37,308 bases of DNA from Clostridia bacterium (GCA_900758165.1 CAAEQN010000054.1:1-37308), one strand, 5' to 3'. Numbered from the stretch's first letter, positions 7,437 to 15,195 are shown. The notes: generated by a model from the sequence alone, not told the origin. Numbers and translations are program-made.

Positions 7437-8459
7437 TTATTCCTTCCTATCTAAAATATTAAAATTTTGCATTAATTCTTTTAGTTTCTTATCAGAAACA
7501 TGTGTATAGACTTGTGTTGCATCTAAAGATTCATGGCCTAGTATTATCTTTAGTACAAATATATTTGCATTAGCTTCATTGTAAAGAAGTGTTGCACCAG
7601 TATGTCTTAAAGTATGTGTATGATATTTTTTGCTTTCTTTTCCTTCAGCTTCAACTAATTCTACTAGTTCAGATTTGATAATATTTTGAACAGATCTTTT
7701 AGAAATTCTTTTTCCTCTTGAACTAAGAAATAATGCATTATAGTCCTTATTGCTTTTATCTAGTTTTGGACGTATTTTTATATAAGCGTTTATAGCTTCG
7801 CAAACAGCACTATTAAGATATATAATTCTTTGCTTATTTCCTTTTCCAGTAACCTTTAATGTTTGTTCGCTATTATCTATTTTTAAGTCAGACAAATTAA
7901 TTCCTACTAATTCTGAAAGCCTTAAACTGCAATTTAAAAACAAACATGTTATTGCATAATTTCTTATTTTATATCTACAATCAGAATTTATGGCATTTGC
8001 TAGTAATTGTTTGCTTTCGTTTAAATCTAAATATTTAGGTTGCCTTTTTTCTATTGTAGCAGATTGCATCCATTTCGTTGGATTTACATTAATTAGATTA
8101 TTAGTTTCTAAATATTCATAAAGTCTTTTCATTGAAGCTAACTTTCTATTCCTTGTTTTACTAATATTTTCTAAGGTATTATCCAAAAAAAACAAATAAT
8201 TAGTTAAATCATTTTGATTCATTCTTTCTAAATCTGCTATTGTTACATCTGTTATTTCTATATTTCTAAAATCTTCCTTACTTATACTATTTAGTTTGTT
8301 TCTATCATTTAAATATAATTTAATATATCTAAACAAACATCTTAAATCGTAAAAAGTTTCATCGATAGTTGTCTGTGCACCAAAATCTATATATCTTTTG
8401 TATTTTAGATAATTATTAAGGAATTCTGGACTTTCTTTTTGATATTGCAAAAAAGACAT
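7437..8459 (-). CDS. Tyrosine recombinase (XerC/XerD-like), first of a tandem pair
   Basis: This 340-residue recombinase has all catalytic residues: Arg180 (NCSLRLSE), His282-x-x-Arg285 (HTLRHTG), His309 (LGHES) and Tyr318 (QVYTHV). I place the start at ATG 8459 because it follows GAGAGGAG with good spacing. The open frame extends to 8606, but that extension has no ribosome site and runs through a long hairpin (8529-8560). It is clearly paralogous to its downstream neighbour and the same length class. A two-recombinase operon suggests heteromeric action like XerC/XerD or a Tn554-type element. No transposon cargo or conjugation genes are seen nearby. Confidence 0.9.
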   Translation of the reverse strand: MSFLQYQKESPEFLNNYLKYKRYIDFGAQTTIDETFYDLRCLFRYIKLYLNDRNKLNSISKEDFRNIEITDVTIADLERMNQNDLTNYLFFLDNTLENISKTRNRKLASMKRLYEYLETNNLINVNPTKWMQSATIEKRQPKYLDLNESKQLLANAINSDCRYKIRNYAITCLFLNCSLRLSELVGINLSDLKIDNSEQTLKVTGKGNKQRIIYLNSAVCEAINAYIKIRPKLDKSNKDYNALFLSSRGKRISKRSVQNIIKSELVELVEAEGKESKKYHTHTLRHTGATLLYNEANANIFVLKIILGHESLDATQVYTHVSDKKLKELMQNFNILDRKE

Positions 8460-8528
8460 ACTTTTTCTAGCTCCTCTCGTGATATTCTCTGTAATAAATT
8501 TAGCATATCTTCTTTTGTAAAAACAAAG

Positions 8529-8561
8529 GTGCAAATCCACTATTTTTTTTGGATTTGCACA
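8529..8561. repeat. Inverted repeat in the leader of the recombinase operon
   Basis: GTGCAAATCCA and TGGATTTGCAC form perfect 11-bp arms around a 10-bp, mostly T centre, about 70-100 bp upstream of the recombinase start. In RNA it would be a stable hairpin. As DNA it could be an operator, an attenuator or a recombinase core site. Confidence 0.6.
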
Positions 8562-8705
8562 CTTGACAAATATTTTCTTAATAATCAAATTCTCATAATA
8601 ATACACAACAATATCATAAAAATTATAAATATATAATCATTGAAATAATATCTAACATATTTTTTCATTTAAAATGAAGAAAAAAAGTTTGTAAAAGATT
8701 CTTGA

Positions 8706-8933
8706 TTATTTTTCTTTCATATCTACAGTTATCAAAAGTTTTTCTTTATTGGCTATAATTTCTTCTGCTATTTTCAATAATATGGTTTCATCTTGATGAA
8801 CATTAAACATTGTCTTAATTTCTTCAATAAAATCATTAAGTGTTCTTTCTTTATTAGCACTATTATAAATACTATCTAATGCTAATACCACATAAGCAAT
8901 ACACCATTCTCTATCTATAAAAATTCTCTCCAT
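8706..8933 (-). CDS. Small hypothetical protein
   Basis: The protein has 75 residues and is predicted helical (IDREWCIAYVVLALDSIYNSA...FIEEIKTMFNVHQDET), with no recognised domain. ATG 8933 follows GGAGGAATAATAAA, a strong ribosome site. It lies 26 nt after the stop of a 53-residue membrane-protein gene on the same strand and is probably co-transcribed with it. Both seem to belong to the accessory region. The function is unknown. Confidence 0.6.
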   Translation of the reverse strand: MERIFIDREWCIAYVVLALDSIYNSANKERTLNDFIEEIKTMFNVHQDETILLKIAEEIIANKEKLLITVDMKEK

Positions 8934-8959
8934 TTTATTATTCCTCCGTTATAATTGAT

Positions 8960-9121
8960 TTATTTTTTATTTTTATAATTATTTAGATAATTTATTTGTT
9001 CCTCATCTTCTCTTTGTATTTCTTCATTTGATTTATTTTTACTTCCTCCTAATATAACTAAATACATCATAACTGCAATTAATAATGATGTAAAAAAAAT
9101 AATTATCCATAATATCTTCAT
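8960..9121 (-). CDS. 53-residue single-span membrane protein
   Basis: ATG 9121 follows GGAGGAATATATATTG and the frame runs to TAA at 8960-8962. The protein has one N-terminal membrane helix (about residues 2-24), then GGSKNKSNEEIQREDEEQ and a short Lys/Tyr/Asn-rich tail, so most of it is a charged segment on one side of the membrane. I recall similar GGS-K-x(n)-EDEEQ-x-YL small proteins from mobile regions of gut Firmicutes, but cannot name a family. The ribosome site and sensible composition support it as a real gene. Confidence 0.65.
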   Translation of the reverse strand: MKILWIIIFFTSLLIAVMMYLVILGGSKNKSNEEIQREDEEQINYLNNYKNKK

Positions 9122-9177
9122 CAATATATATTCCTCCATTTTTCTTTATTATGTTAAATATAATCTGTTTTATTTTA

Positions 9178-9406
9178 ATTCATTAAATGGTAATCAGCTA
9201 CATTACTCCTCAGGAATCTAACCTATCTGAACTCAGACTTGTTCTCATGGCTTGGGACGCTCTTAACGCTCGTTCTATGACTAAACAAGAGTATTATTAT
9301 TTGCCTTTATTAGTTATCGCCTTATTGGTTGCTATCCAATATTTAAGTTTATATAGTTCTGCTTCTATATAAAACTAGCTCTTAATAAAGGATTTATTTA
9401 ATGAAT
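9178..9406. mobile_element. Inverted-repeat-bounded segment of foreign composition (MITE-like or invertible)
   Basis: ATTCATTAAAT (9178-9188) and ATTTAATGAAT (9396-9406) are perfect 11-bp inverted repeats around a 207-bp core. The core is visibly richer in G+C than its surroundings and encodes one 61-codon frame on the plus strand, against the direction of all its neighbours. No transposase is inside. The repeats are AT-rich, so their pairing could be partly chance. Confidence 0.4.
9187..9372 (+). CDS. 61-residue hypothetical protein with a C-terminal membrane helix
   Basis: The frame fills the inverted-repeat-bounded segment. Its codons (CTC, CGT, GCC, ATC) differ from the AGA/TTA/ATA-rich habits of nearby genes. 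The protein has a polar N-terminal half and a hydrophobic helix (LPLLVIALLVAIQYL) near the end. There is no ribosome site before ATG 9187, and the start codon lies in the inverted repeat itself. It may be a remnant of a longer gene or an untranslated mobile fragment. Confidence 0.35.
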   Translation: MVISYITPQESNLSELRLVLMAWDALNARSMTKQEYYYLPLLVIALLVAIQYLSLYSSASI

Positions 9407-9439
9407 GTTATTTAATTTTCAATGTGCAATTTATCTCTC

Positions 9440-9483
9440 AAAAAACGAAATAAGTGAAAGAGTTTTTACCCCTTCACTTATTT
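9440..9483 (-). terminator. Rho-independent terminator after the XRE gene
   Basis: On the minus strand, AAATAAGTGAA pairs with TTCACTTATTT around a 14-nt loop and is followed by CG and T6. It lies 28 nt beyond the stop of the XRE gene at 9511. Confidence 0.8.
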
Positions 9484-9510
9484 GCTCACAAAATGCCGTT
9501 TTGTACTCCC

Positions 9511-9984
9511 CTATTCTTCAAAAAATTTTTTTATTTTTTTTAATCCTAGTTCGAGACTTTTTTGTATCTGACTTTTTTGTACCTTTTCTAGTTTAGCCAC
9601 ATCTCTTATCGTAATCTCATTTACAATATGTAAATCTATTCTTCTAAATTGTGTACTTGTCAGGTCTTTCAATGCTTCATTTACTTTTTCTTTTTCTATA
9701 TTTTTTATAACAGTTTCCTCTACACTTTCAACTGGTTCTTGAATAGCTTTTTCTATATCTATTTCTTCTTTTTTACCTAGTTCTGCATTTAATATTTCTG
9801 AAGATGTGATTCCAAATGTTTCTGCTAATGAATTTATTATTGTAATATCAGGAAAACTTAATCCTCTTTCCCACTTCGATACTGCTTTATCTGTAACATT
9901 TAATTTTTCTCCTAATTCTTTTTGTGTCATGTTAGATTTTTTTCTTAGCTCTTTTATGAACTTTCCAAATTTTTGATTATCCAT
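9511..9984 (-). CDS. XRE-family regulator with a C-terminal sigma-region-4-like helix-turn-helix
   Basis: The protein has 157 residues. Residues 8-62 form a Cro/C1-type DNA-binding domain (MTQKELGEKLNVTDKAVSKW, then FPDITIINSLAETFGI). After an acidic linker, residues 105-155 (LTSTQFRRIDLHIVNEITIRDVAKLEKVQKSQIQKSLELGLKKIKKF in part) look like the sigma-70 region 4 type helix-turn-helix seen in small phage and mobile-element sigma-like proteins. Two DNA-binding domains in one short chain are unusual. ATG 9984 follows AAAAGGAAG. Its promoter has an inverted repeat at the start site, which suggests autoregulation. Confidence 0.8.
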   Translation of the reverse strand: MDNQKFGKFIKELRKKSNMTQKELGEKLNVTDKAVSKWERGLSFPDITIINSLAETFGITSSEILNAELGKKEEIDIEKAIQEPVESVEETVIKNIEKEKVNEALKDLTSTQFRRIDLHIVNEITIRDVAKLEKVQKSQIQKSLELGLKKIKKFFEE

Positions 9985-9998
9985 TTTTTATGACTTCC

Positions 9999-10048
9999 TT
10001 TTCACTTTTTTCGGTGAAAATTTTATCATTTTTACTTAATTTTATCAA
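9999..10048 (-). promoter_or_regulatory. Promoter and candidate autoregulatory operator of the XRE gene
   Basis: On the minus strand: TTGATA (10043-10048), a 17-bp spacer, TAAAAT (10020-10025), then an inverted repeat TTTTCAC/GTGAAAA (9999-10005 and 10014-10020) that covers the expected transcription start. Confidence 0.55.
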
Positions 10049-10102
10049 CCGACTGTTAGTAGAGTTTTTGTTTTTGCTTGAAATATAGGCTTTTTCAAAA
10101 GA

Positions 10103-10130
10103 AAAAAATTAGATATTTCTACCTAATTTT
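10103..10130 (-). terminator. Terminator after the anti-sigma-like gene
   Basis: On the minus strand, AAAATTAG pairs with CTAATTTT around a 10-nt loop and continues into a T run, about 50 nt beyond the stop at 10182. Confidence 0.65.
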
Positions 10131-10181
10131 AATCGTACAACATATAATTATTTATTTTTTCTACTCTATATTACTAATTTT

Positions 10182-11375
10182 TTATTCTGCATTTACTAAT
10201 AAATCTTGCGTAGCCATACCTTTTTCGTTGTATTCTATTTCTATAGCTCCGCCTTTTGGATCTAATGCTTTTAATTTATCTATATTTTCATTACTATTGT
10301 TTATAACTGTAACTTTTATTTTATTAGTATCTTCCATAAGTGCTGAAGAAACTACAAATGTTAATTCTTTATTTTGCATGGCTTTACTTATTTTATCTTG
10401 TAATTTTGTTAAATATTCATAAGAATATGTTGCTTTTTTAAATTTTGTTTTACTTTCTGTTATTCCTAATATACTACATATTTGTTTTCTATTAGCTGCA
10501 TTATCTTCACATAACAACACCACATTATTACCATTATTATCAATATATTTACCTGCATAATAATCTGTATAATTGTTATTTAAAACTTCATTTACATGCT
10601 CATTTGCACCAATGTCTTTGTCTTCTACTATTTTGTTTTCTTTACCAGATTTATTAATTTCAGTAATGATTGATTGTAGCAAATTAACTAATTCATCTTC
10701 TGTTATTCCTACTGTTTCAATATCAAAATTGATATTTTCATAACTAAATGTTACCATATACATTTCTTTATATTTGGATATTATAAATTCTATATCTCCT
10801 ATCATAGACACTTTATCACTACTATCTATAAAATAATCTCTTAATGGTTTATCTATTTCAGAAAAAGCTATTACTATCTTATTTATACTATCTTTTCTAT
10901 ATTTAAATACATAATCGTGTAATACATCGTATTCTTCTACATTTATATCTTTTCTAGTATATACATTATAACTACTTTCAAGCTTGTATTGATCTGGTAT
11001 GTTTGTATTTTTGATAAAATCAAATTTCTCTGGTAATTTTTCAATATCTATTATTTTTTCATCTGCATCTAAACTGGCCATTAGTGGTTCTTTAATTTTA
11101 TTAATATTCAACTTAATATCTAAATTTTCTTTCTTACCATATAAATCTTCTGTTCCATTATTTTTTGCTATTTCAGTATTAGAATCATTGTTAAGAAAAT
11201 CTATGCTAATTAATAAGCTAAAGCATAAAACAAATACTGCACAAATTGATGATACCCAATAAATTAATTTTTTATTATTTTTACTTTTCATATCAAACTC
11301 CTTTCTGATGTTTGATACAGCTATCTTTTCTTTTACATCTTTTCGTACTTGTTCTTTTAAATTGTTATTTTCCAT
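10182..11375 (-). CDS. Membrane-anchored anti-sigma-factor-like protein (DUF4367-like)
   Basis: The protein has 397 residues. A charged cytoplasmic N-terminus (about 1-36) is followed by one membrane helix (about 38-58) and a large external part. The region around IGDIEFIISKYKEMYMVTFSYENINFDI resembles DUF4367 domains of anti-sigma-like proteins, and a second external domain with YAGKYIDNNGNNVV lies near the C-terminus. ATG 11375 is preferred because it follows GGAGGTTATAGCT; it overlaps the last codons of the ECF sigma gene by 11 bp, so the pair is translationally coupled. It most likely binds and inhibits that sigma factor until an external signal arrives. The signal is unknown. Confidence 0.75.
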   Translation of the reverse strand: MENNNLKEQVRKDVKEKIAVSNIRKEFDMKSKNNKKLIYWVSSICAVFVLCFSLLISIDFLNNDSNTEIAKNNGTEDLYGKKENLDIKLNINKIKEPLMASLDADEKIIDIEKLPEKFDFIKNTNIPDQYKLESSYNVYTRKDINVEEYDVLHDYVFKYRKDSINKIVIAFSEIDKPLRDYFIDSSDKVSMIGDIEFIISKYKEMYMVTFSYENINFDIETVGITEDELVNLLQSIITEINKSGKENKIVEDKDIGANEHVNEVLNNNYTDYYAGKYIDNNGNNVVLLCEDNAANRKQICSILGITESKTKFKKATYSYEYLTKLQDKISKAMQNKELTFVVSSALMEDTNKIKVTVINNSNENIDKLKALDPKGGAIEIEYNEKGMATQDLLVNAE

Positions 11376-11916
11376 AGCTATAACCTCCATCCTCCAAATT
11401 TGTTTTTATTTTTTTCCTAACTCTGTGAAGTACCACTTTCACTTTGCTTTCAGAAAAATTCAATATCTTCGCAATTTCTTTAACTGTTTTTCCTTCACTA
11501 TAAAACATTATAAATACCTGATATTCTTGACTTTTAAGTTCTTTCAATGTGCTTTTTATTATGTCATTTTGGTCATTTTCTTCCGTAATTTTTTCCAAGT
11601 CATTATTTGAAATTAATCTGTTTTCATATTCTGACAAGTCAAATTTTAGTTCTGATTTTCGATATTTATTTTTTATAATATTTTTCGTAATTCCTGCAAT
11701 ATATGGCTTTAATTCTGTACCTTCAGATAACTTTCTCCCATTTTTCCAAAGGGCCACAAACACATCTGATATTATTTCTTCAATATCTTCATCTGTTATA
11801 TATATGCTTGCACCATTTTTGGTTATCATATAAACATAACCATAAAAATCATCTATGATTTTGTCTATATCAATAGTTTTGTTTACTAAATAATCCTTTA
11901 AAATTTCATTTTTCAA
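11365..11916 (-). CDS. ECF-type RNA polymerase sigma factor
   Basis: The 183-residue protein has sigma region 2 (about 20-90; EDIEEIISDVFVALWKN and the -10-binding LKPYIAGITKNIIKNKYRK) and region 4 (about 125-175; EYQVFIMFYSEGKTVKEIAK, then SESKVKVVLHRVRKKI). It lacks regions 1 and 3, as ECF sigmas do. The start is a TTG at 11914-11916. The only ribosome site (AAGGAG) lies about 13 nt upstream, separated from the TTG by the perfect palindrome ATTTAGATCTAAAT. It is paired with the membrane anti-sigma gene that overlaps its 3' end. Confidence 0.88.
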   Translation of the reverse strand: MKNEILKDYLVNKTIDIDKIIDDFYGYVYMITKNGASIYITDEDIEEIISDVFVALWKNGRKLSEGTELKPYIAGITKNIIKNKYRKSELKFDLSEYENRLISNNDLEKITEENDQNDIIKSTLKELKSQEYQVFIMFYSEGKTVKEIAKILNFSESKVKVVLHRVRKKIKTNLEDGGYSYGK

Positions 11917-11929
11917 TTTAGATCTAAAT
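11916..11929. promoter_or_regulatory. 14-bp perfect palindrome between ribosome site and start codon
   Basis: ATTTAGATCTAAAT sits between AAGGAG and the TTG start of the ECF sigma gene. It may be an operator or a small mRNA hairpin that brings the distant ribosome site closer to the start. Confidence 0.35.
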
Positions 11930-12011
11930 CTCCTTATTTATTTTTCAGTTAACTTTCATATACATAGTAACATTTTTTTGAAAAAGGTTACAAACTTTTT
12001 CAAAATTTTAT

Positions 12012-12038
12012 AAAAAATAAGGTTAGTTAAAACTAACC
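12012..12038 (-). terminator. Terminator after the decayed XRE/zinc-ribbon gene
   Basis: On the minus strand, AGGTTAGTT pairs with AACTAACCT around a tiny loop and is followed by TATTTTTT, 18 nt after the stop at 12056. Confidence 0.8.
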
Positions 12039-12055
12039 TATAAATCTGTAAGTTG

Positions 12056-12420
12056 TTATTTACTTATTATTTTTTTATTCCAAGATTTTTCATTGCATTT
12101 CGGACATTTCATATATCTTGTTCTATTTATGTACATAGACCATAAAACACTTGAATATGTTGGGATATATTTATGATGGCATTTTTGACATTCATAATAT
12201 CCTGCTACTTGTTCTATTCTTATTGCAAATGATACTCCAATAATAAAAGGAATAATTCCAATTACTATAAGTAATTTTCATCTCTAATAAATTTTGTTCA
12301 GCTTTTTCATTATAATTATTCATTTTAATCATCTCCCCACTTAATAATTCATTTACACTTATTCTAAGTTCACTACATAAATCAAGCATTATTGATGATT
12401 TTATATCAACTAATGGTTGA
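12056..12420 (-). pseudogene. Decayed XRE regulator with membrane span and C-terminal zinc ribbon
   Basis: Two frames are needed. The upstream one gives the end of an XRE domain (MLDLCSELRISVNELLSGE, then NEKAEQNLLEMK). After a frame change near 12280 the second gives a membrane helix (IVIGIIPFIIGVSFA) and a zinc ribbon with two CxxC pairs (CQKCHHKYIPT... and CPKCNEKSW), stopping at TAA 12056-12058. Common clostridial proteins have this whole plan (HTH, helices, zinc ribbon) in one frame. Here the helix-turn-helix start is missing and part of the membrane region is deleted. A terminator still follows. Confidence 0.75.
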
Positions 12421-12458
12421 ATAATATATAATAAGCACTATAACTTTCTATATTTCAA

Positions 12459-12478
12459 ACAAACTACATGTAATTTGT
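12459..12478. repeat. 20-bp near-palindrome after helD
   Basis: ACAAA-c-TACATGTA-a-TTTGT is symmetric about TACATGTA, 38 nt past the helD stop. It has no T run, so an operator for the (now decayed) downstream gene is as likely as a terminator. Confidence 0.35.
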
Positions 12479-12515
12479 TGCTACTCTTTCATCTCAATAT
12501 AATTTATACTAATTT

Positions 12516-14672
12516 TTATTTGCTTATAATATCAAGTGTATGCATTGCTCTTGTACAAGCTACATACAGTAATTTTGTCTCTAGAATATCTTCACTATAT
12601 TTATTAGAATCTGAAATAATTACACTATCAAATTCTAAACCTTTTGATAAATATGAAGGTATAACAATTACTCCCCCAGTATATTTATCCAAATTCTCTG
12701 AAATTAATTCTGCATTAACTCCATAATTCGTAATTTCTTTATGCAATTCTATACTCTCATTAAAATCTTTTGTGATTATTGCAATATTTATGTGCCCAAC
12801 TTCTAATTGTTTCTTTATTATTTCACATATTTTTATAATTTTATTATTTTCGCTATCAACTTTCCAATGTTGTACTTCATCTCCATGTCTCTCAATTGGT
12901 TGTGCTAAAATAATATTTTCATTATCCGTAAATTTATTTATTACTGTATTTGCTTCATTCATAATTTCCATAGAAGTTCTATAACTTTCTTTTAAAACCT
13001 CTATTGATGCCTGATTGTTAAATACATTTTGATTTAATTTTTGCCAATTGTTAGTTCCTTTATATGAATATATACCCTGAGCTATATCGCCTAAAATTGT
13101 CATTGACATATTAGGTTTAACTAATTCTTTAAAGTTATAAAATTGAAATTCTCCTAAGTCTTGTGCTTCATCAATAACAATATGTTCTAATTTGATATTA
13201 TTAATATTTCCCCAAAATTTATTTTGAATATAAAATAATGGTGCCAAATCTTCATACTCAACTTTTTTGTTTTTTATATTTTCTTTAAATGTTCTTAAAA
13301 TGTATTCATATAATTCAGATTCTACATATTTCTCAAATAAGATTTGATTATTAATAATTTTTTTATATACTTGTAAAACCTTTTCAATTTTAAAATTTTT
13401 TAAATAATCTATTACTAATTTTTTTCCACCTTTAAAAAGTTGTTGCATTTCATATTCTGTTTCTTTAAAAATATTTAATCTTATTTCTTTTATTTTATCT
13501 TCACTTAAATCTTTATCTATATTATCTAATTTATTCTTTCTTTGTTCTGATAATTTATCTATTAACTCATCTGCAATATTACTAACTCTTTTTTGTAATA
13601 CTGCTGTTAACATTTTCTTACTTTCATTTATTGAATTATTTTTAAAGTAATTCATAAACATATCTATTACTTCATCATTATTGAATATTACAATGCCAGA
13701 AATTTTAAAATCTTCTTTTGGCAAACTATTCTGCAAAAATTCATTAATAAAATCATCTATTAATTCTTTATATCTTAAAGAAGATTTAAAATTTGCAGAT
13801 TTTTTTATTAAATCTGTTTCTCCATTTTGATTAACTATATTAGATAATTCTTCATTTATTGGATTAATTTTAAAATTTGCATCAATATTTTCAAGCATAA
13901 ACTCTTCAAATGTTTGCTGTTTTACATAGTCTACACCCAAATCTGGTAAAACATTTGAAATATAGTTCAAGAAAAATTTATTAGGAGCAATAATTAGAAA
14001 TTCTTCTGGCTTAAACTCTTTCTCATAAGTATATACTAAATAAGCTATTCTATGTAATGCTACTGTTGTTTTTCCAGAACCTGCTACCCCTTGTACAATA
14101 AGAGGCTTTGACATTTTAGCTCTAATGATTTTATTTTGTTCCGATTGTATTGTGGAAATAATATTTTTAAGCCTAGATTCTGAATTTTCTGTAAGACATT
14201 CTTGCAAAAATTCATCATTTGTAGTTATATCTATATCTTGATAATCCTTTAATATAGAATTTTCAATAGTATAAACCCTTTTTTTACTCAAATCTCCTTC
14301 TATTATTCCATCAGGACATTCGTATTCTACTTTGCCCAACTGCCCATCATAATATATACTTGAAATAGGTGCTCTCCAATCAGTAACAACTACTTCATAA
14401 TCATTATTAAATATTCCAGTTTTTCCAATATATATTTTTTGTATATTGTTCTGTTTATTTTCTTTAAAATCAATTCGTGCAAAATATGGTACAGAAATTG
14501 CTTTATTTAAATTTTTTAACTTATTGCTATATTCTTTACTCATATTTTGAATATATTGTTCATCAGCATTTCCTTTTAATAAATTACTATACAATATTTC
14601 ATATTCTTCTATATTGCTTTTCACAATTTCTATTGTATCAGATACTTTTTTTATTTCCTCTTTATCTATCAT
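12516..14672 (-). CDS. helD: HelD-like RNA polymerase recycling motor (UvrD/Rep-like helicase superfamily 1)
   Basis: The protein has 718 residues. An N-terminal coiled coil (about 1-60) precedes the HelD hallmarks PYFARIDF, YIGKTG and DWRAPISSIYYDG. Helicase motifs follow: Walker A GVAGSGKTT (195-203), DEAQD (from 501), GDIAQGIYSYKG, LKESYRTSMEI, SKGLEFDSVII and YVACTRAMHTL. In Firmicutes, HelD inserts its arms into RNA polymerase and uses ATP to free stalled enzyme from DNA. The frame is open to 14780, but a promoter at 14712-14740 lies inside that extension, so ATG 14672 (MIDKEE) is the sensible start. Its ribosome site (GGAAAAG) is weak. It is divergent from the pyrophosphatase gene. Confidence 0.88.
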   Translation of the reverse strand: MIDKEEIKKVSDTIEIVKSNIEEYEILYSNLLKGNADEQYIQNMSKEYSNKLKNLNKAISVPYFARIDFKENKQNNIQKIYIGKTGIFNNDYEVVVTDWRAPISSIYYDGQLGKVEYECPDGIIEGDLSKKRVYTIENSILKDYQDIDITTNDEFLQECLTENSESRLKNIISTIQSEQNKIIRAKMSKPLIVQGVAGSGKTTVALHRIAYLVYTYEKEFKPEEFLIIAPNKFFLNYISNVLPDLGVDYVKQQTFEEFMLENIDANFKINPINEELSNIVNQNGETDLIKKSANFKSSLRYKELIDDFINEFLQNSLPKEDFKISGIVIFNNDEVIDMFMNYFKNNSINESKKMLTAVLQKRVSNIADELIDKLSEQRKNKLDNIDKDLSEDKIKEIRLNIFKETEYEMQQLFKGGKKLVIDYLKNFKIEKVLQVYKKIINNQILFEKYVESELYEYILRTFKENIKNKKVEYEDLAPLFYIQNKFWGNINNIKLEHIVIDEAQDLGEFQFYNFKELVKPNMSMTILGDIAQGIYSYKGTNNWQKLNQNVFNNQASIEVLKESYRTSMEIMNEANTVINKFTDNENIILAQPIERHGDEVQHWKVDSENNKIIKICEIIKKQLEVGHINIAIITKDFNESIELHKEITNYGVNAELISENLDKYTGGVIVIPSYLSKGLEFDSVIISDSNKYSEDILETKLLYVACTRAMHTLDIISK

Positions 14673-14711
14673 TTTCTTTTCCAATCTATATAACTTATTT
14701 TTGACTAAAAT

Positions 14712-14740
14712 ATAATACCATTTTTTCATAGATTTTTCAA
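14712..14740 (-). promoter_or_regulatory. Sigma-A promoter of helD
   Basis: On the minus strand: TTGAAA (14735-14740), 17 bp, TATTAT (14712-14717). It fixes the start of the helD transcript downstream of the longer open frame. Confidence 0.65.
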
Positions 14741-14767
14741 TTATTTGAATCATTTTTATACTAAAAC

Positions 14768-14796
14768 TTGAGAAACTCAATGTTTTATGTTATAAT
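14768..14796 (+). promoter_or_regulatory. Sigma-A promoter of the pyrophosphatase gene
   Basis: TTGAGA (14768-14773), 17 bp, TATAAT (14791-14796). It is back to back with the helD promoter, with only 27 bp between the two -35 boxes. The -35 region contains the small inverted repeat TTGAGaaaCTCAA. Confidence 0.7.
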
Positions 14797-14842
14797 TTCT
14801 ATATATTTAAACAAAAGTTATCATAATGTTAGGAGGATTAAA

Positions 14843-15181
14843 ATGGACGATTTCAAAAAATATATTGGCAAAAAAGTAACAGTAACAGTTGACAGAAAAA
14901 TGGGTTCAAAACATCCAAAATGGGGATATATATATCCAAATAACTATGGATACATTCCTAATACAGTAAGTGGCGATGGTGAAGAACTAGATGCATATAT
15001 ACTTGGAGTTTTTGAACCTGTTGAATCTTTTGAAGGTGTTTGTATTGCAGTCTTACATCGTTTAACCGATGATGACGACAAACTTATTGTTGTTCCTGAA
15101 AATGTTGATTATACCGATGAACAAATTAATGCTCTCACAGAATATCAAGAAAGATTTTTCAAACATATTATTATTAGATAA
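14843..15181 (+). CDS. Short inorganic pyrophosphatase
   Basis: The 112-residue protein matches the short branch of family I soluble inorganic pyrophosphatases: GSKHPKWGYIYPNNYGYIPNT, then the metal-binding DGEELDAYILG (Asp45, Asp50), and DDDDKLIVVPE. It hydrolyses pyrophosphate to phosphate and pulls nucleotide-activating reactions forward. It is shorter than the usual 165-175 residues of family I, but this compact form with intact aspartates is seen in clostridia. ATG 14843 follows TTAGGAGGA; the frame upstream of it lies before the promoter and is not used. It ends in a clear terminator. Confidence 0.82.
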   Translation: MDDFKKYIGKKVTVTVDRKMGSKHPKWGYIYPNNYGYIPNTVSGDGEELDAYILGVFEPVESFEGVCIAVLHRLTDDDDKLIVVPENVDYTDEQINALTEYQERFFKHIIIR

Positions 15182-15195
15182 CTTTTTATTTAAAA

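Noticed and set aside
8460..8606. 49-residue N-terminal extension of the first recombinase
   Set aside because: It has no ribosome site and crosses a long hairpin, while ATG 8459 has a strong ribosome site.
9146..9161. TTATGTTAAAT, identical to the right arm of the E. coli dif site, near two Xer-like recombinases
   Set aside because: The left arm and centre do not resemble any dif site, and an 11-mer this AT-rich can arise by chance in such DNA.
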